DNA of 64,000 nucleotides from Rhizophagus clarus (lineage: Eukaryota > Glomeromycota > Glomeromycetes > Glomerales > Glomeraceae), in NCBI GenBank assembly GCA_015698045.1, contig BLAL01000045.1, positions 1 to 64,000 on the forward strand. The letters are read 5' to 3'. Below the pieces are notes generated by a model that saw only the letters and a list, made by a program, of their open reading frames with translations, did not search any database and had not been told where the DNA came from. The stretch's first letter is position 1. Every line of letters begins with the position of its first letter. Positions 1-9,979 of this stretch are shown one piece after another. The translations under genes and the position numbers were made by a program.

Positions 1-2273
1 AATTATTAGCGAAACGAGTGAAAATAAAAAATGAAAATTTGCCGTATTAGGTACTTTTGAAAGTTTAAAACAATGCCGATGGGAAACCTAAAAAGTGCTA
101 AAAGTGAGGTATATATATATATATATTAGTTATAGGAATAACTAAGTAAGTAATTAATAGTTAGTGTTGGCGAATAGAGTATTTGCTGACGAAGAATTTG
201 CTGACGAAGGATAAAAGGCGACAAAGTATTGACTGATGATGAAATAATAAGATAGTGTATAGATAAGTAACGATACTCAGTCCCATACATATCTTAGGAG
301 GCTAGCCTATCGTGAATAACTCACTACAGAAGAATATGTATTTTATTTGCGCATATACCTATAACACAAGGTATATAGATAGACCTGCCAGTGAAGGTAC
401 GTATGTTTAGGAAAGGTGAAGGAAGGGAATAAGATATAAATGATATTAATTACTTACCCTATTTTAGAGTAAAACAACGTGAGATATGAAAACGTTACGA
501 AAGAAGGACAGTAGAAGGACAGTAGAAGAAGATAGTAGAGAAAACCTAAAAAGAAGAAAGGGAAAGAATAGGGTTGGCAAGCGTTAGCAGAAGAATGGAA
601 ATACCAAGTATTTCAAATATGAAACAGTGAAATAACATAAAAGCGGCTGGGATCGCCCGACTGCTAACGCGCGATACGTATATTGCTTACAATCTGTCGA
701 GGTGTGATGGCCTACCCCTTACATTAAAACCATTCAGCGCGAAGCATTGAATAGCGCACTTGCCTTATAGAGCCCTAATGATATCAACACAAAGAAATTA
801 AAATTATAAAATCTGGCAAATTTGAAGAAGTTTGCGGAGGTTGATGACGAGGATCATAAGAAATGGAACGTTTTAAAGAAAGAAAGGCTCGCTTTAGATT
901 AACCAGTTCACGACATTCTCTTTTATTGGGACGAAGACAGTTGAGTGATACGTTTAACACGACTTATAATAACAAAGAAAGGAAAATAAAAGGGTCATCC
1001 AGGAGTACTAGATGAGCAAGTATAAACGTCACAATATTCAACAACCGCATACAAGTATTTTCGCAGGATCCTTTCAGGACTGGATGATAATAACCATCCT
1101 GAGCGTAAGACATTTATCTTTACAACGCGTCTGCAGTCACTCTTTAGAAATCAACTCAAGCAGCTATGACCAAATATGAACCACACTCACCTTTAGCAAT
1201 ATCCAAATAAACGTTGGCTTCTTTAACTTTTGTCTGAAACGGAGGGTAGATTTACGGCGAGAAGTAAAGGAACGTCTACAAGCCATGATTATTGAAGTCT
1301 GTAAAAAATATATAAATAAATAAAGGACGTAAAAGTTAGGAGGTGACATCTGGTTCGCATTTCCATGTGACCCCAAGCCAACTATTCCTTGAACCCCACA
1401 GACTCCTAACTATCTTGTAAGCAGTATCATTAAAACTATGAAGCAATACTGGTATATCGTGTATATTAGATTATTGGAATATTTAAGACAGTTTATCTTT
1501 AGTTAGACCGTAATCTTTATAATACGTGCAGTGACCAGCGTAAACTCAGGGAGCGCGTGCTTACCTTTAACAAAGATATACAAGAAGGATATGAAAGCAA
1601 TAGAGAGCGGAAAAAGAGTAAGAGAGTTATGGAAAAAATAGAAATAATATTTGAAGAAAAATATTTGTTAAAAGAGAGAAAAGAAGTTATTTTATATTTT
1701 TAAGATAAAACGCGACAAAAATTCGGGATATTTCATGATAATCTTAAGGAAAATAACTTAATTGGTGATCAACAATGTGTTTGAAAACTAAATTGATATT
1801 AGTATAACATGACTAGTACAGTACATGACGGTTCCAAACTGGAATAAATATATCAAGTTGACTGTAATGTTGAATTTCAAACTGTAATTTAAATGATTTA
1901 TAAAAAATTTCTTTTGAAGAACATTATCGATTTCTGTAAATTTCTTTTTCCATTCAAAAAGCCATCGAAAAGTTTATTTATATGAATTATAAAATATCAT
2001 ATCAAATGAAAATATCAAACCATTTAAAAACTTACTTATATAATAAAGCAATAAATAGTTTATTTATATTCATATTATATATATATTTTTTTATAATTGA
2101 TTAATTATAATACTAGCTCAAAAATATTTGCCTTGGCCAATTTTAAAATATATTTGTTAGCACAAAATACGTCCAGCTTCTAATGCCTCGCTAGAAAGCT
2201 GTTGATGTTCATCAGAAAGCAAATGGATACAAAGAGGAAATTCATCTACATTTGAAAAAAAAAAATTTGTAAT
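1..2273. other. Region without a supportable gene
   Basis: Positions 1-1650 are noticeably less A+T-rich than the rest of the left flank, with a GC-richer patch near 650-760. No frame is open for long on either strand. Positions 1650-2273 are ordinary A+T-rich DNA. If the CACTA reading of 9151-9358 is right, this stretch may still lie inside that element, but I see no terminal repeat here. Nothing else can be supported. Confidence 0.4.
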
Positions 2274-2370
2274 AAAATTTTGAATAATTGAATTTATATA
2301 CACACATTGTTGTTATCAATTAAAATTTTGAATAATTGAATTTTATATACACACATTGTTGTTATCAATC
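2274..2370. repeat. Tandem duplication, 48-bp unit x2
   Basis: Two nearly identical copies start at 2274 and 2322 and differ by a one-base indel. They form the extreme 3' end of the proline-rich reading frame on the minus strand, so the last residues of that protein are themselves a repeat. Confidence 0.85.
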
Positions 2371-3076
2371 TATGTTGATAATGTTGGGGTGGTGAAGAAG
2401 GAGGTGGTAGTGAAGAAGGAGGTGGTAGTGAAGAAGGAGGTGGTGGTGAAGAAGGAGGTGGTGGTGAAGAAGGAGGTGGTGGTGAAGAAGGAGGTGGTGG
2501 TGGTGGTGGCGAAGTTAGATTGATAATATTAGGTGGTGAATAAGGAGGAGGTGGTGGTGGCGGCGATGAGGGAGGAGAATAATTTAAGGGAGTTGTCACC
2601 TGGGACGTCGCTCTCGACCTTTCGTTAATATCGTGAATTATATCATAATTCGTTCCTAATAATAAAAACAATTAATTAATAAAATTTAAATATAAAAATA
2701 TTAATATTTATATTTGTGATATTTACTTGGTTTTTCCCAGAAATGTTCTTTAAATTCTTCGAAAACATTTCTCCTAACATCGTTTTCTTACCCTTGGGAT
2801 CGCCATCTACATATTTTTTCATTTTCTGATAAAATCATGTCATGTTTAGTATTTATATTAGTGATATGAAATATTTTATTTATATACCTTATAAGCACGC
2901 ACTAATCCGTAGAATTTTTCTTTACACTTTTTTCCTGAATAATCTGTTCCAAATTTAATATTTATTTCACTCGCAAGAGTTTTCCAGTAATTGTATCTCA
3001 TGTTATTATTTAATTGATGATAATTTTCATTTTCACTTTTTCTTTTTTCAATTAAGTAATTTAACTGATCTTTGGA
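2294..3076 (-). pseudogene. Myb/SANT-like (trihelix-type) DNA-binding protein with proline-rich tail, frameshifted
   Basis: Three exons can be read on the minus strand: 3076-2888, 2825-2727 and 2655-2294. The introns have clean borders (GTATAT...CAG and GTAAAT...TAG). Exon 1 gives a trihelix/MADF-style helix set (YWKTLASEINIKFG, then SGKKCKEKFYGLVRAYK). Exon 2 begins KKYVDGDPKGKK and then continues, one frame over, as NVFEEFKEHFWEKP, the closing helix expected for this domain. So a one-base frameshift lies near 2775-2785. Exon 3 is only open in the shifted frame, which supports a frameshift over a wrong splice call. The tail is almost pure Pro/Ser. An upstream exon may exist because exon 1 opens after an acceptor (ACAATGTAG). 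Likely role is DNA binding. It could be a transposon accessory protein, since a related gene lies inside the 14-38 kb element. Confidence 0.6.
2394..2510 (-). repeat. Proline-codon minisatellite, 18-bp unit
   Basis: About six copies of an 18-bp GGAGGTGGTGGTGAAGAA-type unit stand in tandem. On the minus strand each unit encodes SSPPPP or SSLPPP. Copy number probably varies between strains. It makes up most of the low-complexity tail of the Myb/SANT-like gene. Confidence 0.85.
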
Positions 3077-3086
3077 CTACATTGTA

Positions 3087-3216
3087 GAAAAGATAAAAAA
3101 CTCGTAAAAAAATAATTGTTAGGTTGATAAAATTTGTTATCCTTTTAGAATAGAAAAGATAAAAATCTCGTAAAAAACAATTGTTAGGTTGATAAAATTT
3201 GTTATCCTTTTATAAG
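3087..3216. repeat. Tandem duplication, 66-bp unit x2
   Basis: Copies start at 3087 and 3153, each GAAAAGATAAAAA... to TTGTTATCCTTTTA. They lie just upstream of the first recognisable exon of the minus-strand Myb/SANT-like gene, so they may be intron or promoter sequence. Confidence 0.85.
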
Positions 3217-3280
3217 AATTTGATCGAATTTATACTGGTCTATATCATTTCTTCGTTGTATTCATTAATTTGTCCTATTC

Positions 3281-3516
3281 TTTTGCGATTTAATCATATG
3301 AATCATTAAAGTCTAATAAATTACTACGCCTACAACCTTACTATATTCGTTATAATAAACAAAAGGATGGAATGACATAATACTTTGGAGACATTATTCG
3401 TTTTGCGATTTAATCATATGAATCATTAGTCTTAAAATAAATTACTACGCCTACAACCTTACTTTATTCGTTATAATAAACAAAAGGATGGAATGACATA
3501 ATACTTTGGGAGACAA
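3281..3516. repeat. Tandem duplication, 120-bp unit x2
   Basis: Copies start at 3281 and 3401 with TTTTGCGATTTAATCATATG and are nearly identical through CATAATACTTTGG. No coding potential is apparent. Confidence 0.88.
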
Positions 3517-3576
3517 TGTTACATCAAAAATTCCCTATTAATTGTAACACGATTTAATATAATGAAATAACTAGAC

Positions 3577-3660
3577 ATGTCGCGGGCTTGTCGCGGTTGT
3601 ATCGTGGTAAACTATTAATAAAAAAATGAGTTATATCGTGGGTGTGTCGCGGGTGGGTCA
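3577..3660. repeat. Short GC-rich motif cluster (GTCGCGG/ATCGTGG)
   Basis: Five copies of a TCGYGG motif (TGTCGCGGG, TGTCGCGGT, ATCGTGG, ATCGTGGG, TGTCGCGGG) stand out in otherwise A+T-rich DNA. It could be a regulatory or subterminal cluster. No terminal inverted repeat accompanies it. Confidence 0.4.
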
Positions 3661-3765
3661 GTTGAAGGCTTATATTCGAAGATTTTAATGTGAAAACTTA
3701 TTACAAATAATACAATATTACAATATCAATTATTCTGAGTTACGACAACTTTAAATAAATAAAAT

Positions 3766-3900
3766 TTATTCGTTTTCATATACATTGATGAATTCGTTCA
3801 ACAAGTCCTCTACATCTTAGTCGAAATTTCCTCTCTTTCCCTCACTTTCATCATTATTAATATTATTTTCGTAATCGTTATTTTCAGAATCGTCATCCAT
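3766..3900 (-). pseudogene. Small acidic ORF with one in-frame stop
   Basis: Reading from an ATG at 3900 gives a 44-residue, very acidic Asp/Asn/Glu-rich peptide (start MDDDSENNDYEN, end VEDLLNEFINVYENE) interrupted by one TAA after residue 27. The composition on both sides of the stop is consistent, which suggests a once-open short reading frame or a late exon. Its position just 3' of the tnp2 relic, on the same strand, hints at another gene of the same transposon. No family is recognised. Confidence 0.3.
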
Positions 3901-4065
3901 TATATAAAAGGTTTCGGTTTTCGCCATCAGATTTCGTCACAATTTTCCTATCAAATGATCAAATTGTACTATGTTTCACCACATTTTATCGTCCTAATCA
4001 CATTTTATTAAAAACAAGTTTGAAATTTTTTACACTGTTACGTAATTTGCATGGCTGCATTTTAT

Positions 4066-7000
4066 TTATAAATTAAATTTTCTATTTAAAGGTATTATTG
4101 ATAGGTAATTTTGTTTTCCAATTGTAATATATTTAAATTTTGTAGCTCTACATAATATTCTATGAACCGGTAGCAATGAATCACAGCCTTCCTCATAGTA
4201 TTCAGTTCTCCACAATTCCGTATTTGATATGTCTGGTCTCATAAAGTTATGTTTAAATCGAATATCAGAGGAAGGTGCACATTTATACCATTTCACGTAT
4301 GCTAGAAGATGTGTTTTGGGTCCTTCAGGAAATCTAAGCGTATGCTCAAAGTAATATTGTACTTCACCCGGGTATGCATCAATTGATTCATCATTAGCTG
4401 CTTTCCATTTTGCAAATATGGTCGCATTTCTTTCTTGTAGACTTGATATCATAGACCCAAATATTTCAGCGCCAATTTGCAATCTTGCGTGCTGATTAAC
4501 TACCAGGTCCATAAATCCTAATATTTCTCCTTGTTCTTTTTCATATAATATAGAATACCATTCACATAGAAAATTGCGCAATTCTAAAGGCATAATAACT
4601 TTGAAATATGAAGGCTTAAGCATTTGACCTGGTAATGTCTCAGTACCATATATCTTGGAAAACGTAGATATATTGTGTCTCATAGATAGAAAATGCTGCA
4701 ATTCTTCCCTTTCTTCTGTGAGGGCCCAAACTACCTACAGTCTTTCTTGCCATAAGAAGGCAAAGAGATTTATCAAGAAGACCAGATGTCCATTTGCATG
4801 TTAAGTGATAATCTACAAGAGTATTCTTGAGGACGATTTTCATAAGTTCAGGCTCTATTTGTCGATTACTGTTAGGATACGATCCTAAATAATAAGAAAT
4901 ATACATTTATTAAAAAATTTAAGAGATATCGATGTAAAGTCAGGACTTTACCTATATATCCATTAAGTCTCTCAAATGGAAAAAGCCAATAACTATATAT
5001 AGGACCATAATCACGACAACAATCAGGAATGTGAAGCGCCAAATGTATGTTACTTGTTATGAATTCTGGCCCATATGTGTTTTCTATGAGGTGAGCCATG
5101 TCTTTTAACCTTTCTTGTGCTTCTTTTAAATCATCTTCGGTAATGAATCTTGCTGCCAAAAGATTACATGCCCGAACAAAATGGCCTAAAATCTTTCTAT
5201 CGCTATTGTCTAGCATATTCCATAGAATATTAGTCGAATAGATCATGATGAAAGTTTTCCATTGATCAGCAGTCAAATTAGAAAAGCCATCGTTTCCAAT
5301 AGCAATTTTTGGAGGAATGCGACCGATGTCAGAAGGTAATTCAACGTGATCCATTCTTTGTTGTGCTACCCGAAGTTGTTCCATACTTAATTTTCCCTGA
5401 TTCACAAAAATTGATTTGATTATCCATTTTGCTACACCAAGGAAAAGGCAATGCATTGGATCCACTGCAGCAAAACGTATAGGATCCATATACGGAAGAT
5501 GAAGCAATTCAGACCAGCGTACACCATGCTTTTTGAAATGATTATCTCTAGAATTCTTCGAATTACATTGCAACCATTCATGAGCATATTTCTTATGTGA
5601 TTCTGCGGTACTTATCTCATAGTTGTGATCCCCTCCATAGTGAGTTTTATTATATTCTCCACTATAAATACTACGTTTCTCACATCTATGGCATTTCATT
5701 ACTGCAGATCCATGACCAAACAACTTTCGTGTAGCTGGTATATCAGATGATCCAACAATCAATGCAACCTTTATATTTAAACCACCAGGACACTGGTATG
5801 TCTTTGGTACTTTCCAACCCTTCCAAAGTTTTAAAAATTCGTCTACAATAGGGGCCAAATAATGATTGATACGTTCTAATCCTACCTCTTTTGGTCCTGG
5901 TAAAAAACCCAAATATATAATGTTTTTAGGCTTATTTCTTTCCGATCTTGGAAGGTTGCATATAGATGCATATATTGCACCAGTACTGTGTTGTGTGTAG
6001 GTAAATGGCTGGAACCAGTCAAGATTAAAGAGAAGACCTAGATGGCTTGTGGCAGTTTCTGGCGTAAAAAAGGTACTGCCATCAAATGGAAATGTTTTCC
6101 ATACTTTTCCATCATAAATATCTGAATAGATATCTCCTTTTCTTTGAAATCCTGATGGTTTCAACATATTTTCAAAACCAGGTCGTTGATATAACATACT
6201 CAATTGCTGACAAATGCTTGGTTTAGGATAAAGACTACGTGGCACAGCAATTGTTTCTTCTTTACGTTTTTTAAGAACAGTAAGCGGATTGTTGCATTGG
6301 TTACGACGACTTGGTGTTGGATTATCTGGAAATTCTTCATGTAGGCAATTCTTAATGGTGACTTTTCCTTCTTTCTTATATGTGACAATATCTTCAACAT
6401 TATGCATTTTATGACAATTATTGCATACAGCTAACTGCATTTTTGGTTGCAAAATATTCAAATATCCTTTTGCCTTAAATAAGGAATTAGGAAATTTTTT
6501 GAATTGTGAATTATTTAAACGAGTAAGTACAATATGTAAGAATTTTATTAACGCTTCAATTGCCGTGTCAGTAAGGCGAAATCTTTGTTGGAATTTAAAT
6601 AGCCATAGAATTATTTCAGTTTCTAACGAATCATTTAAGTTTTCCATCACAAACACTTCATCGCTATCAAATTTGGGAGATGTGAAAATATTTTCACCTT
6701 CATTTTCTTCTTCCTGATCTGTATTATCATCCGTCTCTTCTTCATTTTCATAATTATCATCATCATTTTTATCAAGTTTAGATGCAGGAACATGAAAGTT
6801 TGATGAAAATGTGTTTATATTTTCTTCTTCATTTAATTGAAAAGAATCAGGGAATGAATCAGGAAAAGAATCAGGCGGTATACCTTCTTCATTATCTGAA
6901 TTATTTAATTGGAAAGAATCAGGGTCATCTATTTTCCGCTTTTTTGAATTTGTTCTGGTGAGATTTTGTTCACTTGTCATAATGGCATTTTCTTGATCTT

Positions 7001-7206
7001 TTCTATTATGGTTTAACTTCCATAGGCGTTTGTCTTTTGCATGTTTCTTTAGAGTACGAGGGTCAACTTCTTCACCATTACAAAGAATACAATTACATGC
7101 ATACAAATACTTCTTTTTGGGCTTTAATAAATCAGCAACAGAGGTTTCATTTTTACAATTTTTATTTATGTTTTATTAAATCGGCTACTGAAGTTTTATT
7201 ACTCAT
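4066..7206 (-). pseudogene. CACTA-type transposase (tnp2 / Transposase_21 family), disrupted
   Basis: Transposase of the EnSpm/CACTA class: DNA cleavage and strand transfer at CACTA termini, acting in the nucleus. The frame opens with MSNKTSVADLIK at 7206, hits a TAA, then restarts as a near-duplicate (NETSVADLLKPKKKY). This leads to a Cys-rich N-terminus (YACNCILCNG), an acidic Ser/Asp-rich spacer, a second Cys/His cluster (CNNCHKMH) and the tnp2 core with DPMHCLFLGVAKWI and FERLNGYIG. One intron (about 4953-4886, GTAAAG...TAG) joins FERLNGYIG to SYPNSNRQ. A frameshift near 4725-4745 moves the C-terminal part into another frame, which runs to 4066. The premature stop near the start and the late frameshift make it probably non-functional, though the core is largely preserved. 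It is divergent from the gene at 7525. Confidence 0.85.
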
Positions 7207-7286
7207 TTTGCTAAAATATATTTACTAAAATATATGAAAAAGTTTAGAATATTTAGACAGCTATTCAAATGAAGTATAATTCTTTC

Positions 7287-7431
7287 AGGATCAGATTCGC
7301 GTTGAATTCTTTTAAATCGGATTGCGTAATCAGGATCAGGTTCGTGTTTGATCAGATTCGCGTGAGGAAACCTTCAGAATCAGATTCGCGTAAGGGAATC
7401 CTCAGAATTTTTCAGGATCAGGTTCGCGTAG
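7287..7431. promoter_or_regulatory. Five-copy GATCAGRTTCGCGT motif array in a divergent promoter
   Basis: Five copies of a GATCAGATTCGCGT/GATCAGGTTCGCGT motif (near 7289, 7333, 7350, 7378 and 7415) fill the gap between the divergently transcribed tnp2 relic (start 7206) and the gene at 7525. They are all in the same orientation and at irregular spacing. This looks like a binding array for an activator or for a transposon-encoded protein. Confidence 0.55.
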
Positions 7432-7444
7432 TTGCACCTGAAAT

Positions 7445-7454
7445 CTATATAAAT
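7445..7454 (+). promoter_or_regulatory. TATA-like element
   Basis: CTATATAAAT lies about 75 bp upstream of the ATG at 7525 and directly downstream of the motif array, a sensible position for a TATA box of the plus-strand gene. Confidence 0.45.
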
Positions 7455-7524
7455 ATGCAACCTTTTCGCGTTCTGAAAACTCTTCTTCTCATTCAAAGTT
7501 TTGCACTCAACTGAAATATAAGTA

Positions 7525-8720
7525 ATGATGGACAGGGACAGTGATCAGGAATCTGTAAGCTCTTCCTCTTCCTCTTCCTCTTCCGCTTCCGCTTCCTCTT
7601 CCTCTTCCTCATCATCATCGTCAGCTGCTTCGTATAAAACGATTAAAGCAAGTATTATTTATTATTTATTTATCATTTATGGTTTTTTTTTCATTCTATT
7701 TACGTTTATCTATTATTCTATAGAAAGAAGTCTATATATGGGTAGACTCGGAATTAAGAGATACTTATAAAATAGACGAGGAACGGACTTGGGTAGAGCA
7801 AAAGGAAAACATAGTAACAAAACTATTGCCGCCTTTGTACAAGCTCATGAATAAAAAATATAATATTACAAACGGCAAGTTACTAAAAATTTTGTACGGA
7901 CGATGGCGTTCTCGGCATCGTGTGAATAACATTAAAAATCAAGGAGAAGAAAGAATAAAACAAGATAAGAGAAGGGCAAAAAAGAATTCGAGGATGCAAG
8001 ACGTAAGTAAATATTCAATTAATGTGAAATGAAAAGTTAGTAGTTAACTATCAATTACATTACTAGAAAAAAAAAAGAAGAACAAAAGCAACAAACTATT
8101 TGATAGAAGGTAAAGATAAGTATATTGTCAGGTATCCAGAAGGAGACCTTGTAAAAATTCTTAAAGATTCGGGTTACCACTCGGAAGAGTGGGAAGAAAC
8201 AGATCCTGAGGAAGATTGGACTGTTATCCGACCTGCAGTAGTTGAAGATGGTGAAGTTATTGAGGAAGCCGTTAAAGAAAAGTCAACATCAGTATACATT
8301 TATGATAAATGGTGGCGTTCTTCTGCAGTATGTATATTTATTATTTTATTAGTTTATTTATCAAAAACACTAATAGTAATTTATTTATTTAAGCTTTTAC
8401 GATTATTACACGACCAAATTGATCTGACGGTCAAATTATTAAGGAAAAAACCACCAACTTTAAACCCTAAAAAAGCTGACAACATATCTGCATCTAGCGT
8501 ACCACCTATGGGTGCACCAAACTGGTGTTTAAATCAAGAGTCGCTCAAACAGTTTAACCGTTCAAGTGTTGATATTCCGATATACGATTATGATACCGAT
8601 GATAACCACGATAAAGATAAAGAAGAAATCCCAAATAGAATTAATTCAAATAGTAGAAAGAAGAGAAAAACTAAAAAAAACCCAAAACAAAAGAGAACCA
8701 AAAAACATAAATCAAAATAA
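7525..8720 (+). CDS. Unrecognised basic protein, four exons; candidate accessory (TnpA-like) protein of the CACTA element
   Basis: Exons 7525-7651, 7728-8002, 8067-8327 and 8394-8720 join to 330 codons (329 aa) with every phase consistent. Introns carry GTATTA...AAAG, GTAAGT...TAG and GTATGT...AAG borders. For intron 1 the phase requires the AG at 7726-7727. An alternative is a donor at 7555 with the TAG at 7721-7723, which would splice out the serine run. The protein has a Ser-rich N-terminus (about residues 10-36), a Trp-containing segment (VYIWVDSELRDTY), a strongly basic middle (GRWRSRHRVNN, KDKRRAKKNSRMQDKKKRR), an acidic segment (GYHSEEWEETDPEEDW), WWRSSALLRLLHDQ, and a Lys-rich tail. 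I recognise no family. The frame is intact. Location inside the CACTA element next to tnp2, and the basic character, suggest a subterminal-repeat-binding protein; that is inference. Confidence 0.75.
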
Positions 8721-8829
8721 TTCAATAATTTTTTTTTCTAATTCAAATAGAAGAAAAGAAGAGAAAAACTAAAAAAAAAACAAAATAAAAGAGGACCAAA
8801 AAGCATAAATCAAAATAATTCAATAATTT
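8643..8829 (+). repeat. Direct duplication of the gene's 3' end, about 90-bp unit x2
   Basis: The last about 80 bases of the coding region plus its stop (from 8643) are repeated from 8740 to about 8829 with small changes. The second copy lies in the 3' untranslated region and still ends with the same CATAAATCAAAATAATTC context. Confidence 0.85.
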
Positions 8830-9150
8830 TCTTTTTACTCATTAAATCTAGTCTTAAATAGATTTATGTTATTTGATTATATAATAAATTGAATCAATCA
8901 TCCGTATGCAGTTTAATTAAAAGTTAATCAAAAATTTAATAAGCTAGGTTCAAAATTGATTTGTGTTTACGTTTATTTTTAAAAAAACTTTAATTGAAAC
9001 AAATTTAATCTAATCCGTTCTGCATGCGAGACAATGTATTTCTATTTTATTTGTTACATATCAGATATATTAGAGGATTAATTTATAATTTGAAAATACG
9101 TAATGACTAATAACAAACATGTGATCCGATTATTATCATTTAAAAAATCG
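8830..9150. other. A+T-rich spacer, nothing recognised
   Basis: No open frame, RNA gene or repeat can be supported here. It separates the basic gene from the transposon terminus. Confidence 0.5.
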
Positions 9151-9358
9151 TACAAATATCGGGTAACCGATATATATTAGCCAACATATCGGGGACTAAA
9201 AGTTTAAATATCGGGGTCTTTGATAATTATAATTTTAGACATATTTTGAGATGTGACAAATCGGGTGTCCGATATGTATAAAAACCCGATATGTATCTGA
9301 TTAGTCACTGATATATAGACGCCCGATATGTACCCGATAGTATTGATTTTGACCAGTG
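9151..9358. mobile_element. Right terminus of a CACTA (EnSpm-like) transposon with subterminal repeats
   Basis: Read on the minus strand the end is CACTGGTCAAAATC, a CACTA-class terminus. About eight copies of an ACATATCGGG/CCCGATATGT motif in both orientations follow within 210 bp, as expected for subterminal transposase-binding sites. The border is exact: sequence from 9359 onward is gypsy LTR, and the uninterrupted LTR copy at 13742-14028 reads TTATTATCTCCATTTC through the same point. The expected 3-bp target duplication would be CTC. The left end is not in the window. Confidence 0.7.
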
Positions 9359-9948
9359 CTCCATTTCTTATACTCTCAAATATATTTCCAGTAATACCTT
9401 TTTCATTATTACTAATATTTCCTTAAATTCATTTTTCTTTTAACTTTCAAATTGCGATAGTTCCCCCATATTATATTCATTTTATCTTTAAACAAATCAT
9501 TCAAATATTAATTAACACTTAGGCAAACCATAAGTATATTCGAAATAACTTTTAATAATTAATATTCTCATCTTTATTATTTCATATCTTTTGAGAAAAC
9601 AAAATTAACTGTCAAGCTCTCTAACTATTGATTTTGTACTACGTTCATCTCTACTTTACATAAAGGAAAAATTGGGTATTTTTATAAGTTTTCAAAAATT
9701 AGTTTCTACTATTTCTTTCTATTTTCCTAATTTTAAATGTTAAAATAAATTAAACTAAGAATAAAAATATGATGTAATTTAATCTAAAAATAAATATAAC
9801 TTATAACTATTATTGTTCTTTAATTGAACTATTATTCATCATTTATTATCTATCAGTTAAATTATTTCTATCGGTTAAATTATTACTCTTGTAATTACTA
9901 TATGTTGTACTAATATTATTTCTCTATCACGTGAATTCTGGCATTACA
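9359..9948 (-). mobile_element. 3' LTR of the gypsy element, outer end removed by CACTA insertion
   Basis: 590 bp match, in order, the two pieces of the split 5' LTR (13867-14028 and 37687-38149). The inner end is ...GGCATTACA at 9948, reading TGTAATGCC on the coding strand. The outer about 125 bp (TGTAACGAC..., present at 13742-13866) are missing because the CACTA element inserted at 9358/9359. Positions 9515-9530 show the intact site of the 14029-37682 insertion (AACACTTAGGC). Confidence 0.88.
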
Positions 9949-9979
9949 GCTATCCTTCTCTCAACGAATTTGAGTCCCT

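Noticed and set aside
650-760. GC-richer patch considered as a tRNA gene (GGGCGATCCC on the minus strand resembles a T-arm)
   Set aside because: No acceptor stem, D-arm or anticodon arm can be folded around it.
1156-1376. Minus-strand exon-like stretch (acceptor TTTTTTACAG; frame KVKEANVYLDIAK to a stop)
   Set aside because: Very short, two competing frames, and no neighbouring exon that continues it.
6421-6717. Open frame on the plus strand inside the tnp2 gene
   Set aside because: Antisense shadow of a well-supported transposase frame.
7269-7514. 81-codon frame over the GATCAGRTTCGCGT array
   Set aside because: Translation of repeats in a promoter; ends before the real ATG at 7525.
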